From contig JAYKKI010000052.1 in NCBI GenBank assembly GCA_039881145.1, positions 10,269,501 through 10,333,500 on the forward strand: a DNA stretch of 64,000 nucleotides, in the 5' to 3' direction. Shown here one piece after another: positions 35,377 through 46,420 of the stretch. A model generated the notes under the pieces. The model saw nothing but the letters and a program-made list of their open reading frames with translations. It was not told the origin of the DNA and ran no database searches. The first letter of the stretch is position 1. Each line of letters begins with the position of its first letter. The stretch is from Druceiella hillmani (Eukaryota > Arthropoda > Insecta > Lepidoptera > Hepialidae). The position numbers and the translations under genes were made by a program.

Positions 35377-35586
35377 CCTATTAATACAAACCCAAGAAAA
35401 TCCGTCAGGGCTGCTATGCCCTGCCTGTGCCTAAAATTTTGCAGTTTTATCAGTTCGTGATTAATTGAAATTCACTTAGGTGTGCAAATAAATTTTCTAT
35501 GCTGCTGCAATGTAATTGATATTGGGAACGGAAATGGTAATGACAGCCCCAACGGATTTTCTTGGGTTAGTAATTATATTAATAGG
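35377..35586. mobile_element. 210-bp MITE-like element
   Basis: The left end 35377-35413 and right end 35544-35586 are inverted repeats. Both carry CCTATTAATA outermost, then AACCCAAGAAAATCCGT, then (C/T)(A/G)GGGCTG, with one 5-6 base indel. The interior of about 130 bp codes for nothing and is less AT-rich than the flanks. A non-autonomous DNA transposon is the simplest reading. No target-site duplication could be assigned with confidence. Confidence 0.8.
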
Positions 35587-35929
35587 TTTTTCAATTACAA
35601 TGACTACATCCGTGGTGGTATTTTAAAAAAAAAATAATTTTTCTTTTCACTTCATACTTTTTCGATTAAAACGTTTATATCTGTCGTGGGCTTAATCAAA
35701 ATTTTAATTTTGTTTTTCGTTATTAGTCTTAATAACTAAGCTTCTAAAAAACATTCGCCGAAGGACAAACTTATCTGACTCTTCTTCTAAATCAAAGAAA
35801 ACTCTTCAACAATCCGCGCAATCGCATAGCATTGGAAGAATTAGAGCGCTTCAGAAATATGTTACGTGGATCACACATCGACGACATCGAAGAAAGGTCA
35901 CAAAGTAGTTAATCTAGATCAAAAATATT
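35587..35929. other. No gene seen
   Basis: AT-rich, then a mixed-composition piece at 35780-35905 that runs up to the next repeat. Confidence 0.35.
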
Positions 35930-36505
35930 TATTGCAGCGCCCCCTGATGAGTTAACTGGTTATTCAGGGGTATTATTCGCCGTTAAATCATAAACATTTT
36001 CCTAAATACCGTATCTAAATCGGTCAAACGGTTTTGGAAAAAATGGGAACATTCGTTTGCAATAAAATGTTGCAGCGCCCCTTGGCGAGCTAACACCATA
36101 ATACCTATCCGAGAACCATCGCTGATTAGTCCCAAATATTTTGCAGAAAACCCTGTCTAAATCAATAAAACCATTTTGGAGATAAATGGGAACATTTCTT
36201 TGCAACAACAAAATGTCACAGCGCCCCCTTCCGAGCTAACACCATCACACCTATCTAAGAATCATCGCCGATTAGTCCCAAATATTTTGCAGAAAACCCT
36301 GTCTAAATCGGTCAAACCATTTTGGAGAAATGGGAACAATTGTTCGCAAAAAATTGTTTATTATGGCGCCCCCTGGTAAGTAATCACCATAACAACTATT
36401 GTCAATGCCAATGAATTACAAACATTTTACAGGAAACCGTATCTAAATCGGTCAAATCCTTTTGGAGATAAATGGGAACATTGAATTGTACACACAATCA
36501 AACAA
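35930..36505. repeat. Four tandem copies of a ~145-bp unit
   Basis: The anchor AGCGCCCC or GGCGCCCCCT falls at 35936, 36074, 36220 and 36364. Each unit continues through 'gagctaacacc', 'aatattttgcagaaaaccctgt' and 'ctaaatcggtcaaaccattttgg' to 'gataaatgggaaca'. The middle two copies are most alike. Predicted short proteins here (67-70 codons) come from the repeats. Confidence 0.92.
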
Positions 36506-37202
36506 ACAAACAACATCTCACCCTAAACGCATATACCGCCTCCGTTCCGTCATAGCCAAAAAAAATACATTGAATCTCGACAATTTCATGTTAACTACAA
36601 ATATAGACTATAAAAACAAATTTAATTTTGACTTGATTTCAATTTCACTGCTTTTGATTAACCATATAAAGCTTGTACCACATATAGATTAATGTGCAGA
36701 AGGTAATGATGAACAGATAACGGCGACGAGAGAAAAATAACCCTGAAATTATTGTAACATTTGCGTGATTCACCTGCGTATCCACAAAAAAGTATTGCGG
36801 CCGAATTTCTTTTTTTGTCATACCGCAAATAAACAACAATTTGTATGTTCGTGTAAATTGTATTACCAATTTGTGTAACCGACCACAGAAAGTAAACAGC
36901 CGGGAAAATAAAGTACACGGTTGCACGAAATCACAGCACAACACCACAATAAGATAAACAAAATAAATAGATGTGACCGCGTGTCATAAAGGCTCGTGCC
37001 ATATTGCGCCGCAGACAATAGGAGTGTAGGCGTTAAATACTGTTGTAATAAATAGCACTTTCCCGAGACAATAGAGCGAGGATTGCTCTGCGATCTATTA
37101 CTCTGTGTACGAGTGTCGTGATTCGAAATGTGAAATGCGTTCGCTACATTACTTTTTATGAACAGATACAATACTCTATGTAATACTACATTTGTATCTA
37201 TT
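36506..37202. other. Mixed-composition stretch, no gene recognised
   Basis: Bases 36990-37150 are less AT-rich (ATTGCGCCGCAGACAATAGG near 37004). A 100-codon minus-strand frame at 36947-36645 has Cys/Phe-rich sequence and no family. A weak candidate for a conserved non-coding segment. Confidence 0.35.
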
Positions 37203-37532
37203 GCATATTGATTTTAAACCCAATTATGATTTCTATTATTGACCGTTACTCCGATTCAATTCGCCATATCGCAGTTACGATTTTGCGGTCATGACATTAC
37301 ATGAGCTAGAGTCGTATTCACTATGAAAATCGTCAGATTTAATGTAATTAGATCAGATTTTAAATCTGCATATTAATATTAAATCAAATTGTTTATTCCG
37401 TGACTGACCGGTACTTTAATTGAAACCGCTGTATCGCAGTTACGATTTTGTGGTCGCAAGCTGTTCGAGCTAGTGTTGTATCCGCTACGAACGTCGTCGG
37501 GGTCAACGTGAGCGCGTCGGATTTTAAATTGC
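37203..37532. repeat. Tandem duplication, ~165-bp unit
   Basis: TATCGCAGTTACGATTTTG occurs at 37267 and 37432. The copies also share 'gcatatt.at.ttaaa', 'ttgaccg.tac', 'gagctag.gt.gtat.c.cta' and 'cagatttta' or 'cggatttta' in order. Confidence 0.85.
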
Positions 37533-37655
37533 TATTAATTTTCATTTTCAGAAACAATGAACACAATTTATGTGTACATATTTTCATATAAATCGTAATA
37601 ATGCAATTAGGATGCCATGTTTATTACAAATTATGTGATAATGTAATGGCCTGTA

Positions 37656-37701
37656 TGGCCGTGTGTTCAGTTGCATATGCATGGAACTGAACACATGGCC
37701 A
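37656..37701. repeat. Snap-back inverted repeat, 17-bp arms
   Basis: Arms 37656-37672 and 37685-37701 pair with one mismatch. The 12-base loop GCATATGCATGG itself contains the palindrome GCATATGC. Confidence 0.93.
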
Positions 37702-38089
37702 ATCCCAATCCTCAACTTCCTCAATTATGTTCAAAAGTTAATTGGAAATCGATTTTAAAGTTGTTCTAATTTTAATAGGTTGTGTGGATAAATCTGCACG
37801 CTATATCATAATCATAATTTTAGATTTATAATTGGTAAAAGCAGAGTTTATCAGATATAAAAAAAGGAATATTCCCTTCTCGTTCTCAATCGGTAATATT
37901 GTTGAATGCCATTTACAGTATATCTAATATTAATTGTCTAAGGATTAAAAACAAAATATTATTTTTCGATTTTTGAGAAAACTTGTTTATTTGGTGATAC
38001 GTGGAGATATTTATTGATAATGAGACTAATATTTGCCAGAAATCTCAATTAGCTAACCACTAAAATTCTTCGTCCACTTACAAATGACT
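37702..38089. other. No gene seen
   Basis: AT-rich; nothing recognised. Confidence 0.35.
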
Positions 38090-38420
38090 CACACTAAACG
38101 CTAGCAAGAACCACTTTGAATGCGCGCTCCCCGCACACACAGCGTCGTGTATGCCCGGCCGCTAATGATATAATTACACATAATACCAGTGTTTCCAGCA
38201 ACAACAATTTTGCTCCAAACGTGGGGCGGCTACCATCGTTTAATTTCCACGCGAGTTAACCTTAGCCAGTGCAAGGTCACAGATCTGCCCGTCTGCCGCT
38301 CGTGACGGCCGTGATGGCGGGAATTAGCGCCAGCATCTGGCCGAGTGGGAAATTGCATCGTTCGGGAATCGATCCCACGCCGCGCCGACTGGCGGATTGA
38401 CAATTTGATTGCGGACACAT
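38090..38420. promoter_or_regulatory. GC-richer island, candidate conserved element
   Basis: A clear GC and CpG rise: CGCGCTCCCCGCACACACAG near 38123, GCCCGTCTGCCGCTCGTGAC near 38287 and CACGCCGCGCCGACTGGCGG near 38376. On the minus strand GGGATCGATTCCCG near 38360 resembles a tRNA-type B box, but no other tRNA arm can be drawn. A 72-codon minus-strand frame is open and unrecognised. Confidence 0.35.
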
Positions 38421-39152
38421 TGTACTTAACATTCTGCATCGTGTGCAATTGTACTTTTTTTTAAATAAATACCAAATACTTTTTGTACGAATGCGTACAA
38501 AAGAACCTGCTATGCGGTGTGTGAGTGTAGATTCGACTGATTAATTTCGTGCAACTATATTATCTTCAAGTCATTACACCATTTTTTTTTGTTTAGGTAA
38601 TTATATTTGTAAAATATTCTCCGAATGCAGTCTGCTATTACTATTAGAATTTATATCATAAATAAAAATAAAATTTAAGAAAAGATGCTGCCTTAAAAAG
38701 GACGCATAAGCGACGGAAGAATTTTCGAAAATAGTATCTATGGGAAAAAGATGACTAGTAATGTACTTAATTTACCTCCAGATACCCTATTTCTTGGAAG
38801 AAAAATCGATGTACCATATGTTTTTCTTAGCAGCGGGGCTTTTCCAGGAATTTTGAATTACAAGCCTTCAAGCACTCGAGTAATCGTTAAAAACATTTTT
38901 GGCGTTTTGACTTTGAAATTTTCAGAAAACCAACAGAGATTGATGTAAAAAAGGTACTATTAATTATAATGATATGTATTTTCTTACGCAATTTTTTTAC
39001 GACAAAGTAATTTTTTCAAATATATCTCCTCCTGAAACTTTTGAAGCAATTGTAAACGGGGTACCCTATCGATGTCTCTTCGTGGAACAGTAATATTGTT
39101 TCACCAGCTATAATAGCGACAATTGAGAGAGAGAAATAAAGGCAAACACTTA
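38421..39152. other. AT-rich stretch, no gene seen
   Basis: Nothing recognised. A 65-codon frame at 38751-38948 shows no family features. Confidence 0.35.
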
Positions 39153-39284
39153 TTGCCATTCATACTGTTAGGCCTTTGATATTCGATCGAAAAACTGACA
39201 AATTATTCCGATCGAACATCAAATGCCTAACAGTATGAGTGGCAAAGGCAATGCCACTCATACTGTTAGATCTTTGAATGATCG
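39153..39284. repeat. Snap-back with 37-bp arms plus a third copy
   Basis: Arms 39153-39189 and 39209-39245 pair with three mismatches around a 19-base loop. A third, shorter copy in the left-arm orientation lies at 39252-39284 (TGCCACTCATACTGTTAGAT...). Confidence 0.92.
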
Positions 39285-39544
39285 CCGGCAAAGGCAATGG
39301 GAATCGCAGGGCGACGGCAGCAGCAATGCCAGTTACATTATTTTATTACCCATTGCAATGCTGAAATGGGCTAAATATAAAAAAACATAGCTTGCAGATT
39401 GGTTAACTCTAAAAATCTGTAATTGCGTACTTTTGATTCGGTTTGCACTTGAACGATTTTCTGTATTATAATTATTATGACATGATAAATATTTTTCATG
39501 TCTCAGTGAAATCGGTAATTTAAGAGGAAAGCAAAATACGGTTA
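39285..39544. other. No gene seen
   Basis: AT-rich apart from GCAGGGCGACGGCAGCAGC near 39307. Confidence 0.35.
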
Positions 39545-39840
39545 AAATACTCGCTATCTCGGTTCTCTTTTGTGGGAGGGAGAATCGCAGCTCTTGGAAT
39601 TACCTGCCTGCGGTATAGCGGTAAAATCTTCTTTCGGGTGGCAATCTCTCCTTCCACTCTAAACCTTCACTGATTTTCCTTGTTATGGTCTCTTTTTCTT
39701 AGCCAAAGGATAATGTAAGATTATGCTTTTAAATTTTTCTTACTAGTTGGTTAAATATTTATTTGGAAGCGTTTGAATACGATGGCAATTTTTATGCGAA
39801 GAAATCTGATTTTGTAGTTAGCATTCTATATTGCAATTTT
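39545..39840. repeat. Dispersed ~300-bp repeat, copy 1
   Basis: It shares block order with 52895-53190: GAGGGAGAATCGCAGCTC, 'ctacctgc', 'gcggtaaaatc', 'gggtggcaatc', 'tctaaacc', 'atttttcttactagt' and 'tatttatttggaa'. GC-richer head, AT-rich tail, no open frame: the shape of a SINE or MITE, but no tRNA arms or inverted ends were found. Confidence 0.75.
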
Positions 39841-39863
39841 ATAATATCAATAAAATAGAAGGG

Positions 39864-39919
39864 ACAGTATACCTATTATTATCACATAGTCCTAGATGTG
39901 ATAATAACAGGTATACTGT
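39864..39919. repeat. Snap-back inverted repeat, 23-bp arms
   Basis: Arms 39864-39886 and 39897-39919 pair with one mismatch around a 10-base loop. Confidence 0.95.
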
Positions 39920-40461
39920 AAAAACACACCAAGGTCGGTGAAGTTTTAGAAGAGCCAAACGTATGTAAATTCGGCACTTCATTTGAAGCAATTTAACACT
40001 TTGCTATGAAGACTCGAGACAATGTTCATTTGACCTGGAAATTGATTCGCTGTCTATGGAATTTAACAATCCCTCGTCTTCTCAGCAGAGATTAAATTAT
40101 ATTATTTAGCTAAACTATTACAGCTATTACGTAAGTAAAATTTTATGTTAACATCATAGAAATTATCTGGCTTATTTTAAGTTGTACGGAATAACTGTGT
40201 ATTGCGACCGTTTAGTTGAAATAGCTGAAGAATTTTATTACTTAATATTAACTTCTTCTGACGTACTTAATGATGCTTTTTATTAAATGCTTAATTATGT
40301 ACATTATATACAACTGATATTTGGTAATCTAGTATTAAAAGTGTTTATAATAAACACTTTATATAACGGTGAATATCTCACTAAAACTTATTGAATTGTT
40401 TGATGGTGAAAGTCGGGGAAATAGAGTCCAAATAGACAAATATACGAGTATAGTGTGTTCC
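39920..40461. other. No gene seen
   Basis: AT-rich; nothing recognised. Confidence 0.35.
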
Positions 40462-40462
40462 C

Positions 40463-40498
<36 letters not shown>
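40462..40498. repeat. (AT)n microsatellite
   Basis: About sixteen AT units with one G interruption. Overlapping 75-78 codon frames on both strands run through it as artefacts. Confidence 0.95.
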
Positions 40499-40639
40499 GT
40501 GACGAAACGTTAAATCTTGGCGTTATACGTGAGTGTTTAATTGTCACAGTAATATTAACAAGTAGCTGGAAATTTGGAATGCACAACCTTTACTTCATAA
40601 TTTAAAATATTTATAAATAGAGAATCATTAACTATACAT

Positions 40640-41230
40640 GTTTAGTATTTATTGGCTTTGCAGGCTTTCTTTGTGTTGAAACTTATTTGTGTAAATCGGG
40701 CAATTTTACAGATAATCAACTTTTGATATATGCTTTTGGAGAAAGATGATCTTTCTCTGCAAAAATGGTATTATTTTTTTTAAATTAGTTATGATATAAA
40801 TTTGCTTTTGAACAATTACGTTGGTCGATACGTATGTGGAAGGTTGCACAGATCGCAAGTATTTTCTGATTTTGGGTGATTCTATTAATTATCACATTAA
40901 TCTGTCAAATTTTTATTTTTATGAACAATTTTTTCACAATAACTCCCTTTTTCCGTGCTCGACGATTGTTCCTTGGCGTGGTCGACATACAGTAGTTCAA
41001 CGTTTTCAGCGGATTTTCTTGCTCCCTTCCTGCTCTCTGCTGTTTTATTAGGTATGGGACCAAAGGCGTAGTTGACAACTATGTTTTGCATTGATTAACT
41101 AATATAAATTTATGGTATTACTTAGATATATAAATATGAAGGAAAACATTGAATGTTTATAATAAACAAAAATAAACGCGGGTTGCGCTATTTTGGTTCT
41201 ACTAAAAACTTTAGTTTTTAGAATGCCGCT
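40640..41230. repeat. Dispersed repeat, copy 1 (partner at 57960-58260)
   Basis: Shared blocks in order: 'acaattttttcacaa.aactccctttttccgtgct', a 'tgttcc' segment, 'tctctgctgtttt', and later 'aaacgcgg.ttgc..ttttggt.tact'. The copies are diverged and no coding frame is conserved between them. Confidence 0.55.
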
Positions 41231-41985
41231 TAAAAACAATATCTTTGTGGTTTAAATAATTAATTTCTAATTAATGTTACGTGATTACATTTCCCATTTT
41301 ACCTATTTTCATTTATAAAATTACAAAACTATGTTATTTTGATCTTTAAGTTGCATGATCTCTGAGAAAGTAAGTTGTAAGAGACGGAGAGGCGAACGAT
41401 TAAAGACCATCTTAATTCCATAAATTTACCGTTTTGGAGCTAAACACTTAAGATAAACAAGAAATATGCATGTGATACCACCTACGAGGACAAGTAAAAC
41501 GCAAACTATATGTGAAATTATAGAAGTATGATGTCCCATTATCTTTTATTAAGCGTAGAAGCGTAGATTATCTCTTATTAAGCGTAGAAGCGTAGATTTA
41601 GAGCTTCGAAATAGAATAGAGCCTTTAGAAATTCATGGATATCTTTTAAAACATAAACAATTTTAATGTCTTGATTCCGTAGCTGGTTTGAAGTCAAATT
41701 ATCGTGAGTTCATTCGTCATTAATATGGATTTCGTAGAGCAATTTATATTTAATAATAGGGGAGACATATATATTACCGTGAATACTTCAAAAAATATGG
41801 CGTAGAGAATTATCGCCATAGTTTTCGCATAACATTTGCGTAGACTTTTATTTACGACTTAATTTTAGTACATGTCTCACAGGAGTTCATACCTTTTTGT
41901 ATTTTTTTCAGTATATCTTTTGAAGACATACTACCTAAAATTACAAAAACAATATTTTTGAAACTATGTACTTAAAATTATGTTA

Positions 41986-41987
<2 letters not shown>
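41231..41987. other. AT-rich stretch, no gene seen
   Basis: TTATTAAGCGTAGAAGCGTA is tandemly duplicated at 41547-41599 (spacing 29). ATTAATATGGATTTCGTAGA near 41730 matches 62777-62800, another low-copy repeat pair. Confidence 0.5.

Positions 41988-42065
<78 letters not shown>
41988..42065. repeat. (AC)n(AT)n compound microsatellite
   Basis: About thirteen AC units followed by about twenty-four AT units. Confidence 0.97.
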
Positions 42066-42071
<6 letters not shown>

Positions 42072-42124
42072 ATATGTAATTTATATATTCGTAAATTGTT
42101 TTAATATTTAATTTTCCCCAAAAA

Positions 42125-42270
42125 TTTCTATATAAAATTTAGAGTCCTTGTTATTATGAAATATGCTTCATTATAATGCCAATTTTCAAGTTTTTACGTC
42201 GAGCAGTTTCCGAGAAAACAACTATACCTATGGACAAATAACATATAAGTGATTTTATAAGGTTTCCGTT
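42125..42270. repeat. Dispersed repeat copy ('tatgccaattttcaagtttctacg')
   Basis: 'ataatgccaattttcaagttttta', 'gtttccgagaaaaca' and 'ttataaggtttccgtt' match the monomer of the 56120-56915 array and the copy at 63140-63345. Confidence 0.6.
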
Positions 42271-42937
42271 CTCACTTTTGAGGCACTGAATATTAAAAAT
42301 GTCAATACAACTTGACAATATTGCGTTTGTATTAATACAATATAGATGTGAATCAAGCTAATAGATGGCGCTAGTTGTAAGTTCAAAAGTAGCCATTGTT
42401 TTCTCTTACTAAAATTACAAGACAGTCCAAAATTATATTTAGATATAATAGTAATTGATTCATACATTAGCATTTCACTTTGAATTCCACATTTTACCTC
42501 AAAACTTCTAAAAAATATAATACTTAAAAAATGTTCGCGTTTTACGTATAACAATAATAATCACAAGAATGTGGTTGGCGATCGTGGGAAGTGAGCGCGC
42601 TTCATTTTGCCACCGGAAACGGGAATCAAAGATCGACATTACATACGGTTTTCATACTTGATTACACTTTGGTATAAAAACGAATTGTGGTAACAGATAA
42701 TATATCTGAAATAAAAACCCATTTACTTAAGTTACCTACCTATAAATGGCAACTGGATCACACTTTGGATTTTTATAATTTATATTATTAACATGTGTAT
42801 GTAATTAATATCGATGACGTACCATTTACGCGTTTTATTTAAACGTTTTATGTTTGTTATTCGTTAATAACGTTAAATATAACGTTCAATTAATCCTAAA
42901 ACTGCAGTGATTTATTCAAATGGCCCCCCACAGTTTT
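42271..42937. other. No gene seen
   Basis: TAATAGATGGCGCTAGTTG near 42359 belongs to the scattered 'gcgccatcta' motif family. A GC-richer patch at 42570-42640 (GGGAAGTGAGCGCGCTTC) has no frame. Confidence 0.4.
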
Positions 42938-43222
42938 CCTACAATTTCTGGAATGTTACGCCATTTTTCGCACATGTGTTGTATAAAGATTTTTCCTGCA
43001 ATTTCTGAAATGTTACGACATTTTTCGAACATATATGGTATGAACATTTTTCCTGCAATTTCTGGAATGTTACCACATTTTTCGAACATGTATGGTATGA
43101 AGATTTTTCCTGCAATTTCTGAAATGTTACGACATTTTTCGAACATGTATGGTTTGAACATTTTTCCTGCAATTTCTGGAATGTTACATTTTTCGAACCT
43201 GTGTGGTATGGTATATAAAAAG
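42938..43222. repeat. 57-bp minisatellite, five units, with heat-shock-element-like motifs
   Basis: Units start at 42938, 42995, 43052, 43109 and 43166, exactly 57 bases apart. Odd units carry TTCTGGAATGTTA and even units TTCTGAAATGTTA, so the array is a dimer of 114-bp period. TTC-nn-GAA-nn-TT is close to the alternating nTTCn/nGAAn pattern bound by heat-shock factor; the even units lose one GAA. Because 57 is a multiple of three, frames stay open on both strands (108, 119 and 81 codons), which does not by itself indicate a protein. Confidence 0.95.
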
Positions 43223-43248
43223 CGCAGAGTTCGATCTTCTCTTTAGTT
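43212..43248 (+). promoter_or_regulatory. TATA box and initiator candidate
   Basis: TATATAAAAAG at 43212-43222 is a strong TATA box. About 31 bases downstream lies CTTTAGTTAGC (around 43241), a plausible arthropod initiator at the expected spacing. The TATA box is formed inside the end of the last 57-bp unit. An A-rich leader with AACATACAAAATAAAG follows. Confidence 0.45.
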
Positions 43249-43312
43249 AGCAACCGAATTTTGGTCGACAAATAACATACAAAATAAAGAAATTTCACGC
43301 GGACAACTTACT

Positions 43313-43391
43313 ATGGTTTCACTTCATGAACTACTTTTTGGGCGAAAATCAAATGAAGCAACACGTCATATATACACAATGATGAGTGACG
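43313..43391 (+). CDS. Candidate first coding exon (speculative)
   Basis: The first ATG downstream of the predicted start site is at 43313, in an acceptable context (ACTATGG). It reads MVSLHELLFGRKSNEATRHI and then YTMMSDG. The frame then meets GGTATGT, a good splice donor with GT at 43392-43393. The reading frame does not end there but continues in frame to a stop at 43612; beyond about 43445 it runs through a dispersed repeat, which is unlikely to be coding, so a splice at this donor is preferred. I do not recognise the peptide, and no second exon was identified in the window. Supports are the promoter-like architecture and codon composition that is less AT-biased than the flanks. A chance frame is a real alternative. 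Confidence 0.25.
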
Positions 43392-43444
43392 GTATGTTTC
43401 CCAAAAATTCAAGGCATACAGTAATTACAATCGTTAGATTTAGA

Positions 43445-43745
43445 AAAAAAACCTGTCAAGCACTAGGGTTCCCTACACATTTAGGCATTTATAAACATTT
43501 AATGGTACATAATATTCCCATTAAAATATTTACGAAATATATTGTCTATTATATCTATCACAAGCGCATATTTCAACAAAATATTTTTTTATGTGATGTA
43601 ACTATAAATTAAAAATTTTTGGATTTTTTCCTTTAATTATGCTGTAAGGTCTTGCTTCTTGCCAAATTTAATTATCCTACGTCAATGGGAAGTATTGGTT
43701 TTTGAAGTTTGGTATCAAAATATGTGGCATAAAAGACCGTATTTT
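43445..43745. repeat. Dispersed repeat copy, inverted partner of 31500-31745
   Basis: GGGTTCCCTACACATTTAGG, 'aatggtacataatattcc', 'tttttttatgtgatgtaac' and 'ttgcttcttgccaaat' all occur as reverse complement at 31500-31745. Confidence 0.8.
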
Positions 43746-46159
43746 TAGGATTTTTTTATTGCATTGTCTTAGAAACTTGATTTTTTTGAAACAATTTCAA
43801 CTTAATACCTTGCGATATATACACATAATATGTGAGTAACAGAACTGTTACTCAGATGTCTTTTATCCACATAAATATATTGGAGCTGGTAAATACATTC
43901 GGTCGTAATACCTCCGTCCAGAAGTGTACACTATATTGGAGTATTACACTATTTCGTGATCTAGAATATTTCTTCTCAAAGATATAATATAGATATTTAT
44001 AGTAATATGTAATAAAATTGTATAATTAGCCTGTGTGTATATTGAAGATATTTACGAAAAAATACAAAAATATTGTTTTTTGAAATTTAGTCTGTCTGTG
44101 AGCCTGTTAATTTTTTTACGCATCACGCTAGAACAACTAAAGAGATTGCCGTTAAGTTTTCCTGTTGCGTCTGGCGTAATATGTGTTGAAGGCAATCAAT
44201 CAACTAAAAAGAATATGTAGCAATTCCACGTTCCAATGAAAAGCGCATTTCCACAAAACAAATTGTATTTTTATTATTATTGTTATATATAGCCTTACGT
44301 ATATAACAGATATCTTACAGTTAACTTAATAATATATTCTAAAATTCACCGGCACAACTACTAATGAATAAGAATATATATAATCCTTATAATATTTCGT
44401 TATTATTGTTCTGTTAGATTTATTGTAAAGTGTAATTTTTTAAATTTATTTCTTGTTGTTTATAGCCTTGTATTAATAATTTGCAATGTATCTATAAAAT
44501 TATAATAAATAATTAAATTTATAATAAATGAGTAATTTTATTAAATATTAACACAAATTAACGTACACAATCTGCAGATTGAACTGTCGAACGTAAATAT
44601 TAATGGTATCAACAAAATAGAAAACCGAGCAAGTTCTTTTTAAATTATGATATAAACCGAGAAAAAGAGTTATAATCAATATGACCTTCAAGGACCTAGT
44701 AGTTTTTTAGGAGTGATTAAAGTAAAGTTAAAATTTAAATGGTATGCATTACTTAACGAAAACATGGCCATAGCATTTTTATTGTGTAACTTTAGTATAA
44801 AATTTATCTTCAACACATTAACACTGTTGAAGCTCGTTCAAAATTAATATTCGCAAAGTAAAAGCAGACATTCGTCGCATCACTAGTTCTAGATGTAATA
44901 TTAGCTGAATCACGAGCCGTAATTCCAAAATTTTCTTATTAGCGAGTTGTCAGTTTAACGTTCAGATTGATTTATAACAGCAATATTTTATGTATAGGAC
45001 ACGACTCGCCTATTTAAATGCGCTCGCGTTGTGACACAACTCACGAGTTTAGAATAGGTACGCGAATAAAAAATATCGATGTTTTGTAATGTAGTGCATA
45101 AAAATATCGATTTATTTTTTAGACTTATTAACACAATTTTAAGCTCAGTGGGCTATATGTGAAAGTAGTAATTTGTATATTTTTTGTTTTTCTCTTAAAC
45201 CAAATCATGTAAAGCTTCTTACACATATAAATTTGATACAACTTTGTAATGTCTTGGTTGTAATAGAACTATAGACTAAAAGTTAGGTTAAATATATATC
45301 TTCAGTATAAACCTTTCGAATTTCGCTACAAATATATCCCATCTTAATTTATAAAATTGAAATCTTTTTTCTTCCTATCTGGTTATAAACATATTATCGA
45401 TATTTGACTTTTATTCAAAAGTCAGAAAGACTCAAAAAGAATTATTTTTTAATTGTGTTTAAATAATTATGGGAAACATCTTCAATTCAGTCTGTATAAA
45501 TTTGTTAGACGTATATTATTTTATGTCTTTTAAGATATGATGAAAAAACTTTTAGTGATTAAGTTTTATGCAAACTTTATAGAAAGAAAGCTATAATTTG
45601 TGAAGTAATGGCTACATATTTTATATGTTTGCTATTTATTATTATTTTATTAATATATTTATATGCTTGCTAATTTCTTAAAATGCTTTCTATACAATAA
45701 TTTTAGCGTCGAAATCTTGTGGTTTCTCCCCTATTGGTGAGCTTCCTTTTACTTACTTCAATCGTAATTTAGTGTTTCTCTAAACAGGATTTTTTTAAAT
45801 AAGTTGTTTGGAGTTTTGTTGTGTATATACATATATATTCACAATCATTTGATTAAATATCTTGTCACAATTTACGTCAAAAGAAAGGTATTAACATGTC
45901 ACAAGACAGGTATTAACATTTCTAATTTGTTGCGTTTTTTTTCACGTTAGTTTTCGTGTGGACGTAAGTCTTCGAAAAGGAAGTTAGAAAAGGAATGAAA
46001 AGGAAGTTAAGAAAACAATTTAGAAATTAATAAATGTTCTAAATTTACGTTGAGAATCAGATATAATTATTGTTTTTAAATGTTACATTATACTATCTTT
46101 TTAAGTTTTTTGAAATTGCTATAATTCTAAAAATTAGTACCGGAAAACTATACCCGTTA
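43746..46159. other. AT-rich stretch, mostly featureless
   Basis: TGAGTAACAG/CTGTTACTCA at 43832-43853 is a small perfect hairpin. 44085-44190 ('agtctgtctgtgagcctg ... cgctagaacaactaaagagat') resembles a low-identity dispersed-repeat copy. A GC-richer patch lies at 45000-45065. AAGGTATTAACATGTCAC-type blocks are duplicated at 45886 and 45909. Confidence 0.4.
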
Positions 46160-46420
46160 AATCAAATAATGGACATCATAGAAGTCGGTAAAATGAGCGT
46201 GGACAGGTCACGTGATTTATTACAGAGACAACAGATGAACTCAAGATACCATTATTTGCTGCCCATAATATGTCAAAAGAGCAACAGGCAGACGGAGAAT
46301 ACGATGGCGTAATGAGTTGACAGACATAGCATGCTTGACATGGAAATGGCTGGCAATGAACAAAAAGATCTGGCAAAAGATGGGGGAGACCTTTGTCCAA
46401 CAATGGGATTATTTATAATG
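46160..46420 (+). pseudogene. Non-LTR retrotransposon RT tail, plus strand
   Basis: The clear part reads KRATGRRRIRWRNELTDIA, then WKWLAMNKKIWQKMGETF and VQQWDYL before a stop. This matches the end of insect non-LTR elements: an 'R(R/G)R...RWRDE(L/I)..(V/I)AG' block, a 'W...A.(D/N)R..W...GE(A/T)(F/Y)VQQW' block, then the stop. The 5' part from 46160 is out of frame and doubtful. It is the only RT remnant here on the plus strand. The catalytic domain is missing. Confidence 0.8.

Noticed and set aside
38350..38400. tRNA gene on the minus strand suggested by GGGATCGATTCCCG
   Set aside because: Only a B-box-like motif is present. No D-arm, anticodon arm or acceptor stem can be drawn at the right distances.
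42920..43298. Overlapping open frames of 108, 119 and 81 codons with a 19-residue repeat
   Set aside because: They follow automatically from a 57-bp (3 x 19) repeat period. Frames are open on both strands at once and the residue pattern matches no family.
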